Below the pieces are notes generated by a model. That model was not told where the DNA came from. It was given only the letters and a program-made list of their open reading frames with translations, and searched no databases. Source: Actinomyces respiraculi (lineage in GTDB: Bacteria; Actinomycetota; Actinomycetes; Actinomycetales; Actinomycetaceae). Taken from it: DNA of 64,000 nucleotides. The translations under genes were made by a program, and so were the position numbers. Positions 51,526 through 59,907 of this stretch are shown in pieces. The DNA lies in NCBI RefSeq assembly GCF_014595995.2, contig NZ_CP063989.1:1364001-1428000 (forward strand). Reading direction: 5' to 3'. Numbering within the stretch: position 1 is the first letter of the stretch; the number at the start of each line of letters is the position of its first letter.

Positions 51526-52941
51526 ATGTCATCAGCACAGGTACGTCCGGCGCAGTCCTCCCTCTCCGGGTTCCCCGAGTGGCTCCCCGCGGGCCGCGTC
51601 GTCGAGCAGGCCTTCATCGACCAGCTGCGCCGCACCTTCGAGCTGCACGGCTTCTGCGGGATCGAGACGCGCGCGGTCGAGCCGCTAGCCCAGCTGACGA
51701 AGAAGGGCGAGACCTCCAAGGAGGTCTACCTGCTCTCGCGCCTACAGGCGGACCCGCGGGACCGTGACTCCACCGACCCGTCCAAGCAGCTGGGCCTGCA
51801 CTTCGACCTCACCGTGCCCTTCACCCGCTACGTGGTGGACAACGCGGGTGTGCTCACCTTCCCCTTCAAGCGCTACCAGATCCAGAAGGTCTGGCGCGGT
51901 GAGCGCCCCCAGGAGGGCCGCTTCCGCGAGTTCTACCAGGTCGACATCGACGTCGTCGGGGACGGCGCCCTGCCCCTGCACTACGACGTCGAGGTCCCCC
52001 TCGTCATGAGCGAGGCCCTGGCGGCCCTGCCCATCCCGCCGGTGACGATCCACGTCTCCAACCGCAAGGTCGCTCAGGGCTTCTACCAGTCCGTCGGCAT
52101 CGGTGAGGACCAGCTCATCGAGGTGCTGCGCGTGGTGGACAAGCTCGACAAGATCGGTGCCCAGGCCGTGGCCGACGAGCTCGTCAGCACCGTCGGCACC
52201 ACCGCGCAGCAGGCCGCCGCGGCCCTGAGGCTGGCGACAATCACGGGACAGGAGCCCGAGGCCGTGCGCGAGGCCGTCCTGGCGGCCCTTGAGGGCGCCG
52301 CGCCGCACGAGCTGCTGCTCACCGGCCTGGACGAGCTCACCGCCCTGCTCGACGCCGCCCACCGCCGTCGCCCGGGTGCGATCATCGCGGACCTCAAGAT
52401 CGCCCGCGGCCTGGACTACTACACGGGCACGGTCTACGAGTCCTTCATGGCCGGTGCCGAGGACCTGGGCTCGGTGTGCTCCGGCGGACGATTCGACAAC
52501 CTCGCCACCAACGGCAAGCGCACCTTCCCGGGCGTGGGCATCTCCATCGGCCTGTCCCGGCTGCTGTCGCGCGTGCTCGCCGACGGCCTGGTCGAGGTCA
52601 GCCGGGCGGTGCCCACCGCGGTGCTCGTGGCCGTCACCGACGAGGAGCACCGCGCGGCCTCCGACACCGTCGCGGACACGCTGCGTCGCCGCGGCATCTC
52701 GGCGGACGTGGCCCCCACGGCCGCCAAGTTCGGCAAGCAGATCAAGTTCGCGGACAAGCGCGGCATCCCCTTCGTCTGGTTCCCGGGGGCCGACGGCGAG
52801 GGCGACTCCGTCAAGGACATCCGCTCGGGCGAGCAGAGCCCGGCTGAGGCTGAGACCTGGCGGCCCGCCGACGACGCCGACCTCACGCCGCAGCTTCAGC
52901 CCGTGGCGACGGCGGAGCCCGACACCGGCGGGCAGGGCTGA
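51526..52941 (+). CDS. hisS: Histidyl-tRNA synthetase
   Basis: Charges tRNA-His. 471 residues; class II motif 2 in QKVWRGERPQEGRFREFYQVDIDVVG, histidine loop ARGLDYYTGTVYE, motif 3 GVGISIGLSRLLSRV and a C-terminal anticodon domain, extended by a 40-residue acidic/Gly tail. Start at 51526 has no ribosome site, so leaderless translation is likely. The dynamin-like GTPase gene follows after 3 nt. Confidence 0.95.
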   Translation: MSSAQVRPAQSSLSGFPEWLPAGRVVEQAFIDQLRRTFELHGFCGIETRAVEPLAQLTKKGETSKEVYLLSRLQADPRDRDSTDPSKQLGLHFDLTVPFTRYVVDNAGVLTFPFKRYQIQKVWRGERPQEGRFREFYQVDIDVVGDGALPLHYDVEVPLVMSEALAALPIPPVTIHVSNRKVAQGFYQSVGIGEDQLIEVLRVVDKLDKIGAQAVADELVSTVGTTAQQAAAALRLATITGQEPEAVREAVLAALEGAAPHELLLTGLDELTALLDAAHRRRPGAIIADLKIARGLDYYTGTVYESFMAGAEDLGSVCSGGRFDNLATNGKRTFPGVGISIGLSRLLSRVLADGLVEVSRAVPTAVLVAVTDEEHRAASDTVADTLRRRGISADVAPTAAKFGKQIKFADKRGIPFVWFPGADGEGDSVKDIRSGEQSPAEAETWRPADDADLTPQLQPVATAEPDTGGQG

Positions 52942-52944
52942 GCG

Positions 52945-54711
52945 ATGGACAGAGGGGCGGGCAGCGCACACGGACCGGCCGCCGGCACCACCGTCACCGA
53001 GGCGGCTCTGCGCCAGCTCCAGGAGGACCTGTCCGGCCTCCACCTGCCCTACACGCTCGCGGGCGCGGACCGCGCTGTGGGCACCTCCCGCCTCCTGCGC
53101 GACCAGCTCGGCGACTACGTGCTGCCGCGCCTGTGGGCGATGGACGCGCCCCTGCTCGCCGTCGTCGGCGGCTCCACGGGCGCGGGCAAATCCACCCTCG
53201 TGTCCTCGCTCGTGCGCCGCCAGGTGAGCGTCTCCTCCGCCATCCGTCCGACGACGCGCCGGCCCCTGCTGTTACACGCCACCGGCGACGGGCCCTGGTT
53301 CGAGGACGGGCGTGTGCTCGGCTCACTCGCTCGCGTGCGTGTGGCTGAGGCGGCCCCACCCACCCCTGCGGGTGCCCACACGCCCCGAGAGGTTGAGGTG
53401 CGCGCCTGCTCCAGTCTGCCGCCGGGCCTGGCCCTGCTGGACGCGCCCGACGTCGACTCGGTCGTCGACGACAACCGCGCCCTGGCCGCCACCCTGCTGG
53501 CGGCCGCCGACCTGTGGATCTTCGTCACCACCGCCTCCCGCTACGCCGACGCCGTGCCCTGGGACCACCTGCGCGGGGCGGCCGCACGCGGGGTCGTGAC
53601 CGCCGTCGTCCTGGACCGCGTGCCCACGGACGCCACCGAGACGGTCACGGGTGACCTGCGCCGTCGGCTCGACGCCGCGGGCCTGGCAGGCGCACCCGTC
53701 TTCGTCGTCCCCGAGACCCCGCTTGAGGCCGATGGTTTCCTGCCGGACGCGTACGTGGCGCCGCTGCGCCACTGGCTGGGCACGCTGGCGGCTGACGCGA
53801 GCGCCCGAGGCGAGGTGGCCCGCCAGACCCTCACCGGTGCCCTCGGCTCAGTCCTGAGCCAGATGGACGGCCTCCTAGAGGCCGTGCGCGCCCAGGACGC
53901 CGAGCACGACCGCCTGGCCGCAGCCGCCGTCACCGCCCACGCCGAAGCGCTGGAGCGGATCACCATGGCGAGTGCGGACGGCTCCCTGCTGCGCGGCGAG
54001 GTGCTGGCCCGCTGGCAGGAGTTCGTCGGGACGGGCGAGCTCTGGCGCGGGCTCGAGTCGCAGGTCGGTCGCCTGCGCGACCGCGTGACCTCCACCATCC
54101 TGGGGCGCCCGGCCCCAGCCGACCGCGTCGAGGAGGCCATTGAGTCCTCCGTGGCGAACCTGCTCGTCGGCGAGACCCAGCGGGCCGCCCTGGAGACCGA
54201 GCGGGCCTGGCGACGGGCGGGCAGCGCCGCCTGGCCGCTGTCATCCGCCCTGTCCGCGCTGGCGACAACGGCTGAGCGCGCCCGGCAGGGCGAGGACCTG
54301 GTGCGCCACTGGCAGGGCGACATCCTCGACATGGTCCGGGCCGAGGGAGCGGGCAAGCGCCTGGGTGCACGCCTGCTGTCCCTGGGCGTCAACGGCGTCG
54401 GCGTCGCCCTCATGGTCGTCGTCTTCGCCCACACCGGTGGCCTGACCGGCGTGGAGGTGGGTGTCGCGGGCGGCACCGCGCTGGTCGCGCAGCGCCTGCT
54501 CGAGGCGGTCTTCGGGGACCAGGCGGTGCGCGACCTCACCCGACGCTCCCGCCTGGTCCTCGGCCAACGCGTGGCGGCGCTTTTGGACGAGCAGGAGTCC
54601 GTCTTCACCTCCGCCCTGCCCATACCGTCTCCCAGGCCCGAGGTCCTTGACGAGCACGCCCGTCAGGCCTCTGACGCCGTTGGGGCGCTCACGCGAGAGA
54701 TGACGCGATGA
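52945..54711 (+). CDS. Dynamin-like membrane GTPase (first of a pair)
   Basis: 588 residues. GTP-binding P-loop GGSTGAGKST (near 73), a Thr-rich switch I (IRPTTRRPLL) and DAPDVDS at the G3 position. Instead of NKxD the G4 region reads VLDRVP, so nucleotide specificity is unusual. A long helical stalk follows (250-450) and then two hydrophobic helices (about 470-510: GVNGVGVALMVVVFAHTGG, VGVAGGTALVAQRLLEAV). Layout resembles bacterial dynamin-like proteins, which tubulate or protect membranes. Overlaps its partner by ATGA. Confidence 0.75.
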   Translation: MDRGAGSAHGPAAGTTVTEAALRQLQEDLSGLHLPYTLAGADRAVGTSRLLRDQLGDYVLPRLWAMDAPLLAVVGGSTGAGKSTLVSSLVRRQVSVSSAIRPTTRRPLLLHATGDGPWFEDGRVLGSLARVRVAEAAPPTPAGAHTPREVEVRACSSLPPGLALLDAPDVDSVVDDNRALAATLLAAADLWIFVTTASRYADAVPWDHLRGAAARGVVTAVVLDRVPTDATETVTGDLRRRLDAAGLAGAPVFVVPETPLEADGFLPDAYVAPLRHWLGTLAADASARGEVARQTLTGALGSVLSQMDGLLEAVRAQDAEHDRLAAAAVTAHAEALERITMASADGSLLRGEVLARWQEFVGTGELWRGLESQVGRLRDRVTSTILGRPAPADRVEEAIESSVANLLVGETQRAALETERAWRRAGSAAWPLSSALSALATTAERARQGEDLVRHWQGDILDMVRAEGAGKRLGARLLSLGVNGVGVALMVVVFAHTGGLTGVEVGVAGGTALVAQRLLEAVFGDQAVRDLTRRSRLVLGQRVAALLDEQESVFTSALPIPSPRPEVLDEHARQASDAVGALTREMTR

Positions 54712-56387
54712 CAGCCACCAGCCCAGATACCGTGGGCGCCCGCAGCTCCCAGGACCCCCTCGCCCTGCTGGCGCGGCTGGTCGAGATCGGCGACGGCCTG
54801 CTGCCCGCTGAGGTGCTCGACCCTGCTCGCGACCTCATCGAGCGCGCCGGTCAGCGTCGGCTCATCGCCCCGGGCATCCAGGTGGTCGCCCTGCTGGGGG
54901 CGACCGGATCGGGCAAGTCGAGCCTCTTCAACGCGGTCTGTGGGGCAGACCTCGCGCCGACGGCCGTCACCCGGCCGACGACGACTCAGCCCCTGGCCGC
55001 CCTGCCCGCCCAGCCCTCGGCCGAGACCGTGGCCGGTGCCGCCCGGCTGCTGGACTGGCTCGAGGTCGATCAGCGCGTTCAGCTGCCCGAGACCCCGTCC
55101 TGGGGGCCCGCCGCTGTCGGCGTGGGGCGCAGCACCGTCCTGCTCGACCTGCCCGACATCGACTCCGACACCCGCCACCACCGTGTGGTGGCCGAGCGCC
55201 TGGCCTCCCTTGTCGATGTCCTCGTGTGGGTCCTGGACCCCGAGAAGTACGCCGACGCCGTCATCCACCATGACTTCATCGCCCCCATGGCCGAGCATGC
55301 CGCCGTCGCCGTCGTCGCCCTCAACCAGGTGGACCGCCTGGGCAGGGACGAGCGGCAGCAGGCCGTGCGTGACCTCACCCGCCTGCTCGCCCAGGAGGGT
55401 CTGGCGGACATCGACGTGGTGGAGGTCAGTGCCCGCACCGGGGAGGGGGTGCAGGAGCTGCGCGTGCGCATCCGTCAGGTCGCCGAGTCCGACGACGTCA
55501 CTGCCCGGCGTCTGGCGGCGGACGCCCGCACCCTGGCGGCTCGGGCGCGCGACAGCCTCAGGCAGCAGGCCTCGTACGCGCAGGCAGTCACTGGCGACGG
55601 CGGTCGTGAGGCGCTGGAGGAGGTTGCGCGGCGCGGCGCGGGCACTGAGCGCGTGGCGAAGGCCGTGGAGGCCTCGATGCGCCTGGAAGCGGCCCGCCGT
55701 GTCGGCTGGCTGCCGCTGCGCTGGCTGGTGCGCCTGCGTGTGGATCCGCTGCGCCGCCTGCACCTCGGGGACGCTGCGGCACGGCGGCCCCAGGCCGCGG
55801 GCGAGGAGGCCCCGGTGGCCCGGACCTCGGCTCCCGCGATGGGTGCGGCCGAGTCCTCGGCCCTGCGTGCTGCCGCTCACGCCTACGTGGTGGGCCGCTC
55901 ACGCGACCTGCACCCTGAGGCCCAGGACCGGGCCGTTGAGCGCTGCGGCACCGGGGTGGAGGAGCTGGCCGACCGGCTCGACGCCGCCGTCGCACGCACG
56001 GACCTGGAGCAGGGCAAGCTCCCGCGCTGGTGGACGCTCGCCAACGTCCTGCAGGTGCTCCTGGCACTGGTGGCACTGGTGGGCGGCGGGTGGCTTGTGG
56101 TCCTGCACGTCATGAGCCATGTCCTGCTGCTGACGGTGGACCCGCCGCGCTGGGGCATCGTGCCCTGGCCGACCCTCCTGCTGGTGGGCGGCCTGGCTGT
56201 GGGGCTCGTGCTCAGTTGGGTGGGCACGCTCCTGGCACGCGTGGGCGCCTCACGGCGCGGTGCGCGCGTGCGCCGACGTCTGAACCGGGCAGTGGCGCAG
56301 GTCGTGGGCGCCACGCTGGTCGAGCCGCTGGAGGAGGAGCTGGCCCGCCTTGAGGAGGTCAGCGCCCTGCTGGAGCGTTTGCGTTGA
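54708..56387 (+). CDS. Membrane-anchored GTPase (second of a pair)
   Basis: 559 residues. P-loop GATGSGKSSLFNAV (near 64), TRPTTTQPLAAL switch I, LLDLPDIDSDT G3, NQVDRLG G4 and VSARTGEGV G5, so a complete GTPase. A helical region follows, then two transmembrane helices (about 449-472 and 484-511) and a short basic/acidic tail. Related in plan to the upstream gene but closer to the Era/YfjP-like branch. The ATGA overlap implies a hetero-complex. Its last 29 bp overlap the convergent antiporter gene. Confidence 0.78.
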   Translation: MTATSPDTVGARSSQDPLALLARLVEIGDGLLPAEVLDPARDLIERAGQRRLIAPGIQVVALLGATGSGKSSLFNAVCGADLAPTAVTRPTTTQPLAALPAQPSAETVAGAARLLDWLEVDQRVQLPETPSWGPAAVGVGRSTVLLDLPDIDSDTRHHRVVAERLASLVDVLVWVLDPEKYADAVIHHDFIAPMAEHAAVAVVALNQVDRLGRDERQQAVRDLTRLLAQEGLADIDVVEVSARTGEGVQELRVRIRQVAESDDVTARRLAADARTLAARARDSLRQQASYAQAVTGDGGREALEEVARRGAGTERVAKAVEASMRLEAARRVGWLPLRWLVRLRVDPLRRLHLGDAAARRPQAAGEEAPVARTSAPAMGAAESSALRAAAHAYVVGRSRDLHPEAQDRAVERCGTGVEELADRLDAAVARTDLEQGKLPRWWTLANVLQVLLALVALVGGGWLVVLHVMSHVLLLTVDPPRWGIVPWPTLLLVGGLAVGLVLSWVGTLLARVGASRRGARVRRRLNRAVAQVVGATLVEPLEEELARLEEVSALLERLR

Positions 56388-57981
56388 CGGGCCCGCGCGG
56401 GACCGTGACGGCATCCGCCAGAGCGGTTCCGACGCCCTGGTAGACATTGATGACGGTGTCGACACCGCGCTCGTGCATCTCCAACGCCTCGTCGTCGAAA
56501 CGTGCGACGGCGACCACCTCGCCGGCGAAGCCGTGACGCTCGATCCAGTCCAGGACCCGCAGGTTCGCCCCCGGTTCCGGCATGGCCAGGACGGCGGTGC
56601 GCACCTCCCCAGCCCCCAGACGCAGCCAGAAGTCGGTGTCGGTGGCATCGCCCTCGATGACGTTGATCCCGAGGGCGGACAGGCCCTGGACCTTGTCGGT
56701 GTCCGAGTCGACGGCGAGGACGGGCAGGGGGGCGTTCTCGCCGTGGCGGGGGAGCTGGGAGACGAGCCGACGGTAGGTGCTGCGTCCCACACGCCCCATG
56801 CCGAAGACGACAACCTCCACACCTGTGAGGTCCACGGGCGCTTCCGTCGGGTGCAGGGCGTCGGGGGCGTGGTCGGGCAGGGCGTGGGAGAACAACCGCA
56901 CGAGGCGCCCGGGGCGCTTGTTGACGACGCTGGCGAGGATGAAGGAGCCGGCGACGGCCAGGGACAGGGCTTGGAGCCACTCGCTGCCGAGCATGCCCTG
57001 GGTGACGCCCACGCCTGCGACGACGAGCGCCAGCTCGGAGTAGGAGCCGACGGCCAGGCCGGTCAGGACGGCGCTGCGGTGGCGCAGGCGCATGGCCCAC
57101 AGCACGCCCGTGTAGACCGCCGAGCGCAGGGGCACGAGGGCCAGGAGGGCCAGGCCCATGATGAGGGCCCCCGGTCCGGGCAGGCCGGCTGTGCCGATGG
57201 AGACGAAGAAGGCGACGAGGAAGAGCTCCTGGACGGGGCGGAAGGACTCGGCCAGGTCGGTAGAGCTCGGGTGCGAGGCGAGCAGGGCGCCGACGACGAG
57301 GGAGCCGAGGGTGCCGGGCAGGCCGACGATCTCGAAGAGCTCGTAGCCGGGCAGCAGGGCGACCGCGATGCCGAACAGCGTGTACATCTCACGGTGGGAG
57401 ATGTGTGAGAGCACCCAGCCGGCGAGGTAGCGGGCGGGCCACAGCAGCACGAGGAGCAGCGCCCAGGGGCTGGGGGTCTGGCCGGAGATGAAGATGAGCA
57501 GGGCGATGGAGGCCGTGTCCTGCAAGATGGAGGTTCCGACGGCGATGCGCCCGTAGTGGGCGGAGCCGTCGTCGCGCTCCTCGAGGATCTTCATGATGAC
57601 GATGGTCGAGGAGGAGGCGAGGGCGAAGCCGACGACGAGGGCGGCGCCCCACCCGGCCATGTGGCCCACGCCGACCCCGACGACGAGGGCGAGGAAGCCG
57701 ACGACGAGGCTGGTCACGGCGATGAGGATGAGCATGGTGATGGCCGCGGTGCCGGAGACGACCCGCCGTGACAGGGCGCGGGGCTCGAGGTCCAGTCCGA
57801 TGGAGAACAGCAGGAGCGCCGCACCCAGGTCTCCGACGGTGCTGACCCAGGAGATCGTCGGCAGACCGGCCGCCCCGAGGACGAAGCCTGCGGCGATGTA
57901 GCCCACGAGCGGGGGAAGGCGCATGAGCGCGGCAGCGAAGCCGAGCAGGATCACGGTCAGGAGGTAGGCGGCGGCGGTCAT
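56359..57981 (-). CDS. CPA2 (Kef-type) cation/H+ antiporter with RCK-N domain (copy 2)
   Basis: 540 residues: about twelve helices (1-360) and a C-terminal Rossmann RCK/TrkA-N domain starting VVVFGMGRVGRSTYRRL, with DSDTDKV at the nucleotide-binding acidic position. Likely K+/H+ exchange gated by nucleotide. It starts inside the stop of the gene upstream (ATGA) and is its paralogue: both share PSPWALLLVLLWP-, REMxTLFGIAVALLPGY- and GMGR-type stretches. Confidence 0.87.
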   Translation of the reverse strand: MTAAAYLLTVILLGFAAALMRLPPLVGYIAAGFVLGAAGLPTISWVSTVGDLGAALLLFSIGLDLEPRALSRRVVSGTAAITMLILIAVTSLVVGFLALVVGVGVGHMAGWGAALVVGFALASSSTIVIMKILEERDDGSAHYGRIAVGTSILQDTASIALLIFISGQTPSPWALLLVLLWPARYLAGWVLSHISHREMYTLFGIAVALLPGYELFEIVGLPGTLGSLVVGALLASHPSSTDLAESFRPVQELFLVAFFVSIGTAGLPGPGALIMGLALLALVPLRSAVYTGVLWAMRLRHRSAVLTGLAVGSYSELALVVAGVGVTQGMLGSEWLQALSLAVAGSFILASVVNKRPGRLVRLFSHALPDHAPDALHPTEAPVDLTGVEVVVFGMGRVGRSTYRRLVSQLPRHGENAPLPVLAVDSDTDKVQGLSALGINVIEGDATDTDFWLRLGAGEVRTAVLAMPEPGANLRVLDWIERHGFAGEVVAVARFDDEALEMHERGVDTVINVYQGVGTALADAVTVPRGPVNANAPAGR

Positions 57982-59702
57982 GTGGTCCTTCCGAGAGGCT
58001 GGTGGCTGGGGCGCGCTCCGGGCGGCTCAGCCGGTGGCGGGCTCAGGGTGGGCGCTGACCCGGTGGCGGGCTCAGCGGCTGATTCAGTGGCGCTCTCGTG
58101 CGTCTGCGTGCACTCGGGCCCATGCCGGTCGCACGAGTCGGGATCGAGGGCCTCGACGGCCTCGGCGAGGGAGGCGCCCAGCCCGTCATAGACGTTGAGG
58201 ACGACGTCGACGCCCTTGGCGCACATCTGCTTGGCCTCGTCGTCGTAGCGGGCGATGGCGAGGATGCGGCCGGTGAAGCTCGAACGGCTCAGCCACTCGA
58301 TGACGTGGAGGTTGGCGCCCGGGTCCGGCATGGCGAGGACGGCCTTGGTGGCGTGCACGGCGTCCAGACGCTGCCAGAACTCCTGGTCGGTGGCGTCGGC
58401 CTCGAGGATGTTGTAGCCCTTGGCGGCGAGCTGCTCGACCTTGCTGGCGTCGTTGTCGATGCCGAGAACCCCGCGCGCGCCGTCGGCGTACAGGCGCGCG
58501 TAGGTGGCGCGGCCGATGCGGCCCATGCCGAAGATGACGGTCTGCACGCCGGTGAGGTCGAGGGGCCGCTCCTCTGGGTGCAGGGTGTTGGCGGGGCGGT
58601 GGGGGATGAGATGGGTGATCCAGGTGATGAGGGCGGCGGGGCGGCGGTTGACGACGGCCGAGAGCATGAAGGACAGGGCCAGGGCGAGCGAGACCGCGGC
58701 GGTCCACTCGCCCCCGAGGACGCCGTGCTCGACGGCGACGGCGACGACGATGAGCGCGAACTCGGAGTAGGCGGTCATCGCCAGGCCGGTGAGCGCGCTT
58801 GTGCGCCGTCGCATGCGCAGCACGCGCACGGTCACCGTGTACACCACGGCCCTGAGGGGGACCAGGACGAGCAGGACGCCGGCAAGGATGAAAGCACCGG
58901 TGCCGGGGACCCCGTCCATGCCGATGGACAGGAAGAAGCCGACGAGAAGCAGCTCCTTGATGGTGAACAGGGAGCTGGAGAGCTCCTTGGCGGCCGGGTG
59001 GGAGGCCATGAGGGCGCCCATGAGCAGGGCGCCGAGGTCGCCGTCGATGCCAAGGGCATCGAAGAGGAGGTAGCCGGGCAGCAGGGCGACTGCGATGCCG
59101 AACAGGGTGCGCATCTCACGGTGGTCGATGCGGTCGAGGACCAGGCCCAGAAGCTTCGCCCCGGGCCACAGCAGGACAAGCGCCAGTGCCCAGGGGCTCG
59201 GGGTGCGCCCGGAGGTGAAGGTCATGTACACGACGGCGGCGATGTCCTGGACGACGAGGACGCCGATGGCGATGCGCCCGTACAGCGAGCCGGTGTCATC
59301 GCGCTCCTCCAGGAGCTTGATGACGACGACGGTCGAGGAGAAGGACAGGGCGAAGCCGAGCAGCACCACTCCGGTGGGGGTGACGGTGTCCACCTGCAGG
59401 CCGAGCAGGAGCAATCCGCCGATGACGACAGCGCCGAGGCCGGTGAGCAGGACCATGGTGGCGACGGCGGTGCCGAAGACCTCCCGGCGCGTAAGGGTGC
59501 GAAGGTCGAGCTTGAGGCCGATCGTGAACAGCAGGATCGCGACGCCGACGTCGCCCATGACGTCGACGACCGGCAGGTTGGGCAGCCCCGAGGAGCCGAT
59601 GACGAATCCTGCGATGAGGAAGCCGACGAGGGGCGGCAGGTGCAGGAGGGTGGCGGCGAAGCCCAGAATGACGACGGCGAGAAGGTAGAGGGCTGGGGTC
59701 AC
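57978..59702 (-). CDS. CPA2 (Kef-type) cation/H+ antiporter with RCK-N domain (copy 1)
   Basis: 574 residues, same plan as the downstream gene: antiporter helices with SFSSTVVVIKLLEERDD, then VIFGMGRIGRATYARLYADG (RCK) and a Pro/Ser/Glu-rich tail of about 55 residues not found in its partner. GTG start at 59702 with GAGAGG upstream. Tandem, coupled paralogues suggest a heterodimeric antiporter or two specificities. Confidence 0.87.
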   Translation of the reverse strand: MTPALYLLAVVILGFAATLLHLPPLVGFLIAGFVIGSSGLPNLPVVDVMGDVGVAILLFTIGLKLDLRTLTRREVFGTAVATMVLLTGLGAVVIGGLLLLGLQVDTVTPTGVVLLGFALSFSSTVVVIKLLEERDDTGSLYGRIAIGVLVVQDIAAVVYMTFTSGRTPSPWALALVLLWPGAKLLGLVLDRIDHREMRTLFGIAVALLPGYLLFDALGIDGDLGALLMGALMASHPAAKELSSSLFTIKELLLVGFFLSIGMDGVPGTGAFILAGVLLVLVPLRAVVYTVTVRVLRMRRRTSALTGLAMTAYSEFALIVVAVAVEHGVLGGEWTAAVSLALALSFMLSAVVNRRPAALITWITHLIPHRPANTLHPEERPLDLTGVQTVIFGMGRIGRATYARLYADGARGVLGIDNDASKVEQLAAKGYNILEADATDQEFWQRLDAVHATKAVLAMPDPGANLHVIEWLSRSSFTGRILAIARYDDEAKQMCAKGVDVVLNVYDGLGASLAEAVEALDPDSCDRHGPECTQTHESATESAAEPATGSAPTLSPPPAEPPGARPSHQPLGRTT

Positions 59703-59853
59703 AGTCGTGCCTCTCGTGCCGGGCAGGTGTCAGTGGTGGTGTCTGGCCCGTGCAACACGAATGCTGCCGCTGTTATTCCCACGTGCGGCCGATTGCTCTC
59801 GCTGCTTGTCGTGTGGCCTGAGGTGCTCGGCTGGTGGACACGGGGCGGGTACG

Positions 59854-59889
59854 GGTGTGGGCCGACACCTTCCGGTACCGGCCCACACC
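59854..59889 (-). terminator. terminator of the DEAD-box gene
   Basis: GGTGTGGGCCG (59854-59864) pairs perfectly with CGGCCCACACC (59879-59889), 18 nt past the helicase stop on the minus strand. The 205-nt gap to the antiporter gene shows nothing else beyond that gene's leader. Confidence 0.75.
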
Positions 59890-59907
59890 TCTCAGCTCGC
59901 GCTCAGC

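Noticed and set aside
52945..59702. Defence island made of dynamin-like GTPases and antiporters
   Set aside because: No restriction, nuclease or signalling genes are present, the antiporters are on the opposite strand, and the flanks are housekeeping genes.
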